A DNA stretch of 64,000 bases, from assembly GCA_000310025.1 (NCBI GenBank), contig FN649751.1, positions 202,025 through 266,024 of the forward strand. The letters are read 5' to 3'. The position numbers were made by a program, and so were the translations under genes. Below the pieces are notes generated by a model, which worked only from the letters and a program-made list of their open reading frames with translations, was not told the origin of the DNA and did not search any database. Each line of letters opens with the position of its first letter. Positions within the stretch are counted from its first letter, which is position 1. Source of the DNA: Ectocarpus siliculosus. Its lineage: Eukaryota > Sar > Phaeophyceae > Ectocarpales > Ectocarpaceae. Positions 24,601 to 32,718 of this stretch are shown one piece after another.

Positions 24601-27600
24601 CTTAACGTGAGAATTATATCGAGCAGCGACCCCCTTCCGTCTCTGCTTGTTGTCAATCTGGTGGGAGTCATTCGACTTGTTGTTGGTGGTGCTAGTTTAT
24701 TTTTCCTTTGGTGATGTTGTTGCCGTCAAGCGGTGTGCCCCTTTGTGTGATGATGGGAGATAGGCGCGTAACAAGTGTTATGTCTTCGTGTTCGCCTTAT
24801 GATGTTGCCCGTTAACAATGCATCGGTGCAATGGAGGGGCTGGGGGCATGAGATACTCACTGTTTTGAGACCCTGGTGTCTGTGAAACGTGTCGACTGGT
24901 GACGATGCCCTCAGGCTGGAGAGACGTTTGGTGAAGGCGTAAGACCTCCGAACGATGGCAGCAAATCTCCCAGATGAAAAGCGAAGCAAAAGGTCAACAA
25001 CATGAACATCAGCAACAACAATAAATTGCACCACCACCAACAACAGCAACGAAGAATACAGCCAAAGCAATAACAACATGGGACAACAGCACACATACAC
25101 CCTACCCCCCCCCAAACAACAGAATTACGCCTCCATCCATCCATCCTCGTTGCCCCCCCTATCCCTTGCCTTTACCACCCCCAACAGGTAGCCGATTGCG
25201 CCGCCTACCCCGAGGAGATAGCGTCTTCCTCCGCCTGGATGATAGTCACCTGCGAGGGCTGCGTCGGCACAGAGGCCACCTCCGCACAGGCCATCACCTG
25301 CGCCACTGGCACCGACGCCTTCGTCGCGACGCCTTCGCCTGTGTCGCCGGTAGTGGCCGGGGGCGAAGAGACTGTCACTTTGCCGGGAGCGGGTCCATGT
25401 GAGTCAGGGGGGCGTACTCTCTCTCATGTTTGGCGTGCCTTAGAGGCTAGGCCGTTGACCACGCGTCCTCGAGCATTGTTCCCGGAGGACCGATCACCGA
25501 TCGCCAGTCATCCCTTCCTACGTTGCCAAATGTGACTCCTTGTTGTGTTCCCTTTCTGTGCTAAGGATAAGGATATCACGTGGGGAGGGGGGTGGTTGTG
25601 AAGGTTGTCGAGTTCTTCTTGGTACATGTGAGTCTGCCTGGGTGTGTTTATGGGGTTACAGAGGTTTTCGAGTCATTGCTTCCGCTGGTGGTGTGGTCTA
25701 TTGGCCATGCCATGGTCTGTCTTGAAAAATGAAACGGGTGACTTGTGATCTCTCCCTTCCACACATGGATCTCTTCACCATGTCTTTGCGCCCCACGTGG
25801 GCTGCAGCTCCTCTCGATTCCTCCTCTCAGCCCCCTGCTCTACAGAGCGAAAATTTCTCTGGTAAAGGACGCGTGGTCATTATTTGTAGTTCTTTTTTCT
25901 TTTCGTCTCCCATTTATGACCCTCGCTTGCACTCTCTCACCATTATCCCCTTCTGTGTGAGCAACCGATGAGACCCCCCCCCCCCAATGTTGGAAACCGC
26001 CTGCAGCAACATGTGAAGCGATCACCGTAACCGGTCCGCGGGCCGGAGGCTACACCGTGGAAGGCTCGATCAACGGCGCCGCGGACGCGTACAGCGATGA
26101 CGGCTTGTGGCGGATGTTCTTCGCTCCGCCGGCGTCTGCCCTGAGCAGGAGGGCGCGGAGGAGCCTTTATTTCAGCGCTGAAGGGGGTGACGCAGGTGCG
26201 GCGGGAGTGGCGAGGGGGAGGTACTCGTTGGTCAGGGTTGTTTTTTTTTTGGTCATTTTGTGTTTGCGCTTGATTGCTGGCCCGGCACTTCTCTCATCCT
26301 CTGCTAGTGTGTCTAGAACTCTGGGCTCGGGGTACAATAAGCAACGTTAGTTTCCCTGATATTGCGGATGAATCCCGCCATCATCACGCGGGCGGAACGG
26401 TGTCTCTTTTGCCAACTGATACGCACTCACTTCACTTGCTGTCCACGGTTCCGTGTAGCCCTCGCCTCCTTCCTCCGACCCGTTCCTGCTTTCCCCCCCG
26501 GTTGAAATGACTGTCGTCATCGTCATCGCCGTCGTCGTTGTCGTTAGTTCCACTCTCCACCGAGCTCGCTCCCGACACGCGTGACACGCACGACCGACGT
26601 GGGCTACAGACGTGTGACGGGTACTGGTACATCACTCCCGTGGATGACAGATACCCCGCCTATGCGGTGAGAGACCAACAAGAACCTGGCGCTGACATTA
26701 CTATCTTCCCGCTCACAGTCTGCTAGAAGCGCCTCTTTATTTAGCCTTGGGTATATATCGCTGATTGCATTTTTTCGGATAATGGAATACTTGGGGGGTT
26801 GTGGAAAACCCCGAGTGTCTGCTATCCCATGGTTGCTATTGGAACTCTCTGTAGGTGAACAAAAGTACCCCTCTCCCCGCGCGGGGGGGGGTCGTTGAGG
26901 AGAAGCCTGAGTCCTTCGTGGTTTGATTTTTTTTTCGCCATTGACTCACGATCTCACGATGCTTTGGGTTGCTTCTGGCTTGGGGCGATCGATGTGCCGA
27001 CAGGGTCTTTTTTTGTTTTTTGCTCTTGCTGCTTCCTGATTTTGACGCGATTTTGCCCCGATTATCGCTGGAATTGGGCAACATCACTGTTGAGCTGTTA
27101 CCTTTCCTGTGTGCTATTACGACGCTATCTGTACCACGGTGCTCAGGTCGTCGCCGTCGTACGGAAAAGACTATCGTAACATTTGAGAGGTTTTAGAGGG
27201 TTGAAAATGACTGATTGATACGGAATACAGCAGTACTTGACCACGAAACCCTTCATGTGTTCGGTTTTGTTTTAGTCTTTGAGCGGTATTTTATTTAGCT
27301 CGTGGTCGACACGACCGCATTCTGCCTGCGATGCTGTGCTCTGCCGTGCTTGGTCACCCTCAAAGGTCCAGCTAGTCATTGCTGCGGGCCCCACCCGTAA
27401 TCGCAGGCTTCTGGCGTCCACGGACGGACTCTCTGGGCCGCAGCACGTCTCAGCAGCAGCAATATTGCTGGATTCGGTACACTCGTCCGTCCCATTTTGG
27501 TTCTCTTTCTCTAGGTGAAGCTCTATTCTATCCCTCATACCTATTCGCCGCCCCAAGTGACGACGCGGCATTTTCCTCAAGTGCAGTGCCTCGGCGTGCG

Positions 27601-30600
27601 CGTGTACGTGTGTGTGTCCTTTTTTTTTTCTGGGATGACAGGTGATGGACTGCGGGGAGCACCCGGTGGACATCGTGTCTTCGGACTGGCTTTACTTGGA
27701 CTGCGAAGACTGCGAGGTGTGTGCACGTGTGCGACTTTTGGCGGCGTGATAAGGTAGTCGGCTAGCACTACTGTCCGGCGTCTGCATCGGCATCATGTTG
27801 TCATTTGATGTGTCTTTTTTTTACTACAGACAGAAGCATACACACACATTGGAGATAAGGCCTCTCAAGAGGGTGCGTTTCCGCTCGTTCTCGATGAGGT
27901 TGCGTCAAATTCTTGCAACGTGAGGAATGGTTTGAAACATCGAAATCTATGTGAGTCTGTTCGAATCCTTCGCCTGAGGTGCCGTGCCTCCTCTTGCGGT
28001 TGCGGTGCAGATCTCAAACGTCCGCGTCACTTCCGCCGCATGGCGTGTTGTCGTGCAAAACCTCAGGTTGTAACCGCCGATTCCAAGCCAGACGCGTCCT
28101 GCACGGGGGCTCCGGCGAATCTCAAGAGGGGGGGTAGCTTCAACACCCCGGCCCCCGTGGCGCTTGACTTTGTGGGTACCCCCGGTCCCGGCAGCTCTTC
28201 CTCCGGATCCTCTTGTGAGTTATGCCGTCAGCTGTCAAGCGTCGTGTCTTGCATGGTGCTCGTATGTGTAGCTCGGTTCCGTGTTGGCTTTTCCGTACAG
28301 GCGGTGTCCTTTGTTGAAAGTTGAGCCTGCTACCCGCACGGGAGATATCATCGCGTGATGGTGCTGGGGGGATTGTAGAGACACGGTTTGGTCATCGTAC
28401 AGCGCTGTGAATTCGTTTCGTGTTTTTCGGTCTTGTATGCTTTCGGTCATATGCATGTTTCGGTCATGCGTGGTTTCAACGCTGCGTGGCCCCGGTCGTT
28501 GTCAATGGCGATTCTGCTATTTTTCCCCCCCTCCTCTTGGCGGACCAGCAACCACATGCACGTACCTCTCTACCGATTTTGACCCTGCGACTCTGCTTCT
28601 TTTTTTCTTTTTCTTTTGCCCCCCGTGACTCTGTCCGGTCGTCTTGTCTTGATGGACCAGCAACCACATGCACGGAGCTCTACGTGACAGGCGACTTCCC
28701 TGGCAACTACACCGCCAACGGCACCTACCGTGGGAGGCTAGACTTTTTCAGCGATGATGGCACGTTCAACCTGTACTTCGAGCTGGCCGACTCTAGCCGT
28801 CGATTGCTGTCCTCGGCGGATGAAGAGCGGGAAGGAGAGAGGCGCCTTTTGCCCGGGGAAGGTGAGATCGCGTCCCCTGATGTGTGTGTGTGTGTTTATG
28901 GGGGCAGGCTGGCTGGGAGCGAGAGAAGAAGAGAGAGAGAGATGAACGCTCAGTAGCCCTGGATCATTTGTCTCGCACGTAATGGTTTAAATCTCGAGTT
29001 GTTGCAACTCGAGGTGGAGATCGAATACAACGGTACATGTAGGCTAGGGTTACAATGAATTGAAACCTACGACTTGATTTGGCGATAGACTGTAAAACCT
29101 CTCTCCGGATGTTGGTTGAGGTGCTCAACACGGAAGCCGGCATGTGAGTGATCATCAAGGTTACCTACAGAATGGAAATTGTTGACCATTAGCTGTGTCT
29201 CCTTTGCCATGGTCTAACGTGGTGACATTTAACGATGTCGGTAGTTTCGCAAGTACACTGCTCGGGCGGTGCTATTTTGGTTTGTGTCTCACGCGTGCCG
29301 AACTTGCTGGATGCGTGCGGTGGTTTCCACGAAGGCGACCATTGCTTCCTTTGTTCCCACATAGTTTATGTCCGAGGCTTGTTCAAATGAGTTTGCCACC
29401 TGCTGCTTGTTTGTCACCCTAACGATCCCACGGCTGCCAACCCCAATATAATAATGCGTGCCGGCGCTGCTTGCAGTGATGGCGTCGGCTCTGGAGGAGA
29501 GATACCACGCCTGGGCCGCCTCTCGAAGACTAGCTATCTGCACCTCCGGTTACTGGATCATAACCCAAGTTGCAGGGGACGGATACCCGGTCCTAGGGGT
29601 AAGATTCAGATTGGCAACTGGCCTCTCTCTTTGCCGCAAGACTTGAGAGAACTCTCGCTTTCCGTCGTCGAAGGCTTGTTGCTACCGGTGGATGTGCGTT
29701 GCGACGGGCCCAGAAGGGAATTTGTTTGGGTGGGTCGTTAGGGCAGACGGGTATCGGAGCATTGGTCGGGACGGAAGGCCTCGGACATGCCTACGTCCCG
29801 CTTCGAAGCGTATCATACGCTCGTCGTGTTTGTTCGGTGTTTGTCTCCAACGTTAAGGTATTGTCGGTTATTGCCCATGGTGGCTTAGACAATTATCCCT
29901 GTCTTGGATAGACCACTTCGTATCTGGTTGACGCTCCGAATGAGAATTTTCGCCCGATGTTTGATGGTTTCGTGGAGTGAGAAAATGAGGCACAGGATCA
30001 TTACGCTGCAGAAATATATGTGTGTGCGCTTTATTCATTAGCAATGTTGTTTTCGATGTTTTGCTGCTGGCGAGGACGCATCACTCAATTTGTCAACTTA
30101 CCCCCCACCCCCCCCCCCCCTTGCCTTGGCGTCGATTTTCGCATCTCCCGCCGGCGCCCCCGTGTCATTGTCACTCTTGGCCCTGTTCGGAAGGCGCCTG
30201 ACTGCGCCGACCACCCTGTCGACATCCGCACCAACACTTGGCTGGTGGCATCGTGCGAGTCGTGTGGGGTGCAGGAAGCCCCCTCGTTTGTGGCTCCTAC
30301 CATCACCTGTGCCTCAGGGGCGGCTGGGGGGGGCGCGGGGTGGCGTGACCCCCTCCCCCGCACTGCCTGGTAAGCAGGCGTCTTCGGCTTTTCTCGCCTT
30401 TCCTCCCCCTTTTTCTTTTTCTTATTTTTTTTGCGCGCAGGGGGGGGGGAGGCGTTCTTTTTCCCTAGGACGGACTGACCGGCAACCAACCCTATGTTTT
30501 TATTTCGGCATGATCGTTCTCGAAAACCCGAAGGCGCTGGCCTGTTTGTTTGTTTCTTCGCGGAAGAAGGAGTACTGCGGTGTCGGATTGAGGCTTCCCG

Positions 30601-32718
30601 TTCCATCCCGTGATAGAGATGTCTTGCATTTGTCTTGTATCGGATCTTTGAACTCTGAAATTCATTTTGTGCGCTGATGATGTCTCTTCCGGTCCGGTGC
30701 TGTTTTCCCTTGACACCTCTCTTCTTCCGTCCCAAACCTCCATTACTTCCATGCTGTTGTTGCTTCTCCATCCCATCACCCCCTCGGTGGCTGGCTCCCT
30801 TGAACCCCCCTCCCGCCGTTCTCCTCTCATACTCGTAATCCGCGTTCTCTTGGTGTTGTTTATCGTCGTTGCTTTTCCACCACGCCTTCCGTGCAGCGAT
30901 CTGCGGCACCGTGTATATGACCGGCCCGGCCGCGGGGGTGTACGTGCAGCAGGGGGACTACGGCACCAGGGGCGACTTCTTCAGCGGGAACAATGCGTGG
31001 AACATGTACTGGACGTTTTACGCCGGTAAACCGGTGAACCGCAACCGCTTCCGCAGGGGGCTGTCAGTCCCGGAAGACAGGGCGGGCAGCGAGAGATGGA
31101 GCGAGGAATACGGTGAGATGGTGTGGTATTTTCCCATGGTTGTGTTGTGGCGGTTGCTCTGGTGGTTTGAGACAGGCGTGGCGTGATTCGGTACGGTACG
31201 GTACGGTACGGTACGGTACGGTACGGTACGGCATGCTACCGCGATGGGGATGGGGATGTGGTGCGATATATGTGTGTCCGTATTATGTGTCTCGTAGAGA
31301 TCGGCGTGGTTTCTTGGTTATTTTCGTGCCTGAGGCTTCCTGGGCTAGATGAAACCAAACCTGCAGCACGAGTGAAAAGTCTCAGATCGACTGAAGGGTC
31401 TCTCATTGCACTCGTTAGTCCCTGTTGTGGCACCCTCAACGGCGGGTAGCGGGAGCAAGGGGAATACGATCATGTCGTTTAGTCAGTTTGACGGCTGGGA
31501 CGAGATGGACGAAAAAGACGCGGCATGGTTCGGAGTGAAATGACACCTGGAATCACACCCCCAAGGGGACCTACCGAAGTGAATCGAGTCACACCGCGAT
31601 GCATTTTTCACTAAGGAACAGTGGCAGAGACAAATGGCGCCAGTGGCGTGACATCAACCGTTGTGACTCTACTTCCCGTCGGTGCTTTATTCTTGGTAAA
31701 CGACGAATAAACTCTTTACTACAGGTTCGTACAGGTTCGTAGTACGCCTAAGACCGCCACCCGCCCTCTTGCTGTTTTTTTCACCCCCTTCTTCTTCTCG
31801 CCCCTGCCACGAATTTGATGGATTCGACGCAGAGCTGGCTCTCCAGACTCTGGCCGACGACCTTATCCGTCGGAACGAGGCGGCTCGCTCTGCTGATGGG
31901 AAGGGACGGCGAAAGCTAGAGGTGTGCGACGACGGTTTCTGGCTCATCACTCCCCGGGGAGGAGGGTTTCCGTTCTACGGGGTAAGTGGTGGGGTCACCC
32001 CCTTGAACAGCGACACAGCAGTTCGGCAGTGGCAGTACAGTAGTGTTTGTGGTGCGTGATGGAAGGCATGTACGATGGTGGTGTTGTGTTGTGTGCGTGT
32101 TTTTCACGATAGAGCCTCATCCTCAACCCGGTGTTGTGTCGGAGTTGGTCGTTCAGTCGTTTTTCGTTGTTGCTTCCGGGCTCGTGATAAGCAACAGTTG
32201 AAGGTCAACGTTCTTTTCCTGGCTTTCTTTCCGACCACTCCACACGATACCGGCCACTGACCATCTCAACGCAATGCATCGCCCTCGGTTTTACGTTTCG
32301 ATACTGACCACTTTTCCGACTTCTCGCTGGCGTCTCGCCCCCTGCTCGACGTCGAAAACAGACGCTAAACTGCGCTGACCACCCTGCCGATATCTCCAAC
32401 TTGGCCGCGTGGAGCGTTGTGGAGTGCGACGGCTGCGGCTCCGAGCCCTTAGACGGGACGGTAACTTTGACAATCTCATGCGACGGGACGGACTTCACCC
32501 CACCCCCCTCCACTACCAGCGGGGACACCGACGTTGGGGTGGGAGAAGGCACACCGTCCCCCGCCGGGGTCGTAGGAGGCACCCCTTCTCCCGCCGCCGC
32601 CTCGGAACTGCCCAGCAGCTCCGGCAGCAGGAGATCCTTGCTTGCTGACAGGAGTGTGTTGCGAAAAACGGGTGTTATTGTTGTTGCGCTTGTTGCTGCC
32701 GCGGCGGTTTTGGCTTAG
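15679..32718 (+). CDS. Five-module cysteine-rich secreted or surface protein, function unknown
   Basis: Seventeen exons: 15679-15805; 21642-21860, 22248-22369, 22861-23143; 23650-23880, 24318-24427, 25188-25398; 26007-26186, 26548-26666, 27642-27716, 28067-28214; 28661-28861, 29477-29598, 30194-30369; 30897-31112, 31833-31981, 32362-32718. It encodes about 1014 residues. Exon 1 has a short hydrophobic leader (SVTVAAITALALGG). Then segments A, B, C recur five times. A has one Cys and a G-x-Y...RxDFxSxDGxxNxxF pattern with an acidic/basic tail. B has C-x-x-G-(Y/F)-W-x-I-x-P-x-x-GG-Y-P. C has DCAxHPxDI...W-x-V-x-C-x-x-C...(T)C and a Ser/Thr/Pro linker with TPSP. Each module has six Cys in fixed places. 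Phases repeat as 1, 1, 0. The C-terminal end (TGVIVVALVAAAAVLA) suggests a GPI-type or tail anchor. Arg-X-Leu motifs sit at every leader/A/B/tail junction. In module 4 the linker is out of frame with its own donor after a run of eight G. I recognise no named domain. Confidence 0.8.
16126..16503 (+). CDS. Short open frame upstream of LINE ORF2, overlapping it by four bases
   Basis: The frame is open from 16126 to the TGA at 16501-16503 and encodes about 125 residues without an ATG. It contains CRACNIPDDALQQWYN and a Pro-rich middle part. The stop overlaps the ORF2 start (ATGA). It may be the remainder of an ORF1 or simply 5' UTR. No known ORF1 domain (zinc knuckle, RRM) is visible. Low confidence as a protein. 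Confidence 0.25.
   Translation, partial: TKRSAYATPDVQREGCILIWIIRRKGQQHHGTIELFCRACNIPDDALQQWYNVLRMSACVPGLPPPSLGQAEVPQVDLDLERPPSKDGYTVPSTVERGILSLAVGSYCCHEIGVAREPPALVAAK
16500..20204 (+). CDS. LINE ORF2: AP-type endonuclease and reverse transcriptase
   Basis: An uninterrupted frame of 1234 codons. Residues 1-110 are very basic (RRRRGRAARRLAKRAARAA), a likely nucleic-acid-binding part. An AP-like endonuclease follows: VATWNVLAVN, VVGMQETR, LLDANARTG, RLDYIL and the SDHN motif. The reverse transcriptase then shows WKDATIKVLYKKGD, NNYRGISLLS, EEQCGFRPGRS, FVDLKKAYDSV, GVRQGCVLSPLLFN and the YADD catalytic box (about 19136-19147), then EFRYLGG in the thumb region. The C-terminal third is basic without a recognised domain. 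All catalytic boxes are present, so the protein may be active. Clade: RTE/L1-like, not resolved by eye. The start ATG overlaps the stop of the upstream frame as ATGA (16500-16503). Confidence 0.92.
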   Translation: MRLDPNAPAWTPGLCSSREHGEGGGVTARRGGMPQREERRESRDGRPHRSGTRRQLYGKQGKNRGNYYISPSVRKKIAKKQKKRGRWRRRRGRAARRLAKRAARAAPKRQQGQLLRVATWNVLAVNGANGYGRAYSILHEAARQNVSVVGMQETRRAGRTEFAAAGFRVFCCGTETGGVHGVGIAVKESLCKTSTFTTEFIDERLMAMRFLLAGHRGAVNFVAAYAPTEPSTADSKRVFWGKLDSLVRRIPSKECVYVLLDANARTGDRLDGGDGRVIGMYGRDELNDNGMLLLNFATENRLALTNTFFETRKGGIWHTYNGVSGNDCKRLDYILTRQAHHGRVSNVVVTPQPVRPVKADSDHNMVVATVNLGGRLAHNRAVRTKPKQQQFNRRELQFETARGAVTNRFLLNLDTRLDERTTTAAELVTDFTNALLEAARTTLGEEPRRRRTQGWCETPETRAVLEEALTTRREARRAMRGNWNSATWRTLKAACKGVATAVETGIYAHLDGYVTELEAIYKDRDMRGLYQHLKRSVGLSGRQVGGQQFVADENDVLLRNRDDILQRWARFFSTLLNTKSPTLNPDIIERVTQRPATRDSQRLGEVPDLEEVAWAAKGLKNWKAPGHDSLPAELLKIDDDEPVVLRHLHTILVKVWNGGDIPQEWKDATIKVLYKKGDRSNCNNYRGISLLSHVGKVPIKIITNRLSAFCEANNILPEEQCGFRPGRSAVDMLFVVRRLQELGRRKKIPLYMCFVDLKKAYDSVDREMLWKVLARAGIPAKLIKVIRQFHDGMRARVRMDDGELSDWFFVTQGVRQGCVLSPLLFNIFFAEVLEVVVIRFSEDDVVLRNLVCLEEGKTEAGGGEETPLDRVRRAVWGMLYADDAGVVSRSAEGLARMMTIIVEVFGEFGLTVSEKKTETLLMRAKDKPTATSQPPPPPPPLTIEAAGQKYAQTTEFRYLGGLDNEHGDLTREISYTSRGAWACLRRYDQELFDRPKAPFRLKIRLLQAEAMEALLYGCMTWSPLSGHYQTLRSTHHRLLLRVIGYKRKKDTYRQLSYAQTLKRVECQSVEATIRQRRLLFAGALARQPDGRLPKRLMLGELAGGEKPRRGGQEQNWPKCVLDDLKAFGADHGSTKTDPSCLGIPVPKDTAPKSRWTEAAKVEGGVPWHAAVLQGAERFMTSWHEKEEEASRQRALKRNHKPTTNGAGGGQETDETAREESKREETDRVARHVPD
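20850..20879. repeat. (caa)n microsatellite, probable LINE 3' end
   Basis: About nine to ten caa units follow the LINE 3' region. They fit the short-repeat tails of RTE-like elements and mark the likely insertion border. Confidence 0.7.
21330..21641. repeat. Degenerate CTCGCTAACCG array at the end of intron 1
   Basis: Some twenty imperfect copies of an 11-12 base unit around ctcgctaaccg run up to the acceptor of exon 2 (ttggacag|CC, 21641/21642). The pyrimidine-rich array supplies the sequence before the acceptor. Confidence 0.75.
21642..23143 (+). repeat. Module 1 (A 21642-21860, B 22248-22369, C 22861-23143)
   Basis: The A segment starts SCETLQVTGG and ends in six Asp followed by a basic run and RRRLL. 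B has RRRLGACTSGFWSLAP and SGYPRLT. C has DCASHPADIKVTAW and VTCEGC, then a long Ser/Thr/Asp linker with two TPSP motifs. Six Cys. It is the first copy after the leader exon and follows the LINE-bearing intron. Confidence 0.85.
23650..25398 (+). repeat. Module 2 (A 23650-23880, B 24318-24427, C 25188-25398)
   Basis: A reads SCKVVDVGGRYPGLYT, ERGDFYSADGGHNIFFE, then an acidic Asp/Ser track and RRRRVLR. B reads GRNLAACSNGYWIKMP, GGGYPFFA. C reads DCAAYPEEI, AWMIVTCEGC, ITCATG and a linker with TPSP. Six Cys. The Asp codons form an imperfect trinucleotide repeat in the DNA (about 23799-23860), an easy site for length change. Confidence 0.85.
26007..28214 (+). repeat. Module 3 (A 26007-26186, B 26548-26666, C 27642-27716 plus 28067-28214)
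   Basis: A reads TCEAITVTGPRAGGYTVEG, DAYSDDGLWRMFF and RRARRSL. B reads DRRGLQTCDGYWYITP, DDRYPAYA. C is the only one cut by an extra intron: DCGEHPVDIVSSDW and LDCEDCE end at 27716, and the fourth Cys (DASCTGAP) lies in the next exon. The donor of the A exon could be 26186 or 26195; both keep phase 1. Six Cys. Confidence 0.8.
28661..30369 (+). repeat. Module 4 (A 28661-28861, B 29477-29598, C 30194-30369)
   Basis: A reads TCTELYVTGDFPGNYTANG, GRLDFFSDDGTFNLYFE, SRRLLSS and RRLLPGE. B reads SRRLAICTSGYWIIT, DGYPVLG. C reads DCADHPVDIRTNTW, ASCESCG and ITCASG. After eight G (30325-30333) the frame used by the Cys-bearing part reaches donor 30369 in phase 2 instead of the usual phase 1. The conserved TPSP linker motif appears only in the neighbouring frame. 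Six Cys. Confidence 0.75.
30897..32718 (+). repeat. Module 5 and C-terminal anchor (A 30897-31112, B 31833-31981, C 32362-32718)
   Basis: A reads ICGTVYMTGPAAGVYVQQG, TRGDFFSGNNAWNMYW and RFRRGL. B reads GRRKLEVCDDGFWLITP, GGGFPFYG. C reads NCADHPADISNLAAW, VECDGCG and ISCDG, two TPSP-type motifs, SRRSLLAD, and a hydrophobic end (TGVIVVALVAAAAVLA) before TAG at 32716-32718. Six Cys. The last exon fuses segment C with the membrane-anchor signal. Confidence 0.85.
31186..31231. repeat. (ggtac)n microsatellite
   Basis: About eight head-to-tail copies of a five-base unit (ggtac) in the intron between segments A and B of module 5. Confidence 0.9.

Noticed and set aside
28017-28066. Alternative acceptor (gtgcag at 28006-28011) giving a C-segment-like peptide ISNVRVTSAAW
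   Set aside because: From that acceptor in phase 0 the frame reaches a stop almost at once. The acceptor at 28066 continues in frame with the fourth Cys of module 3.
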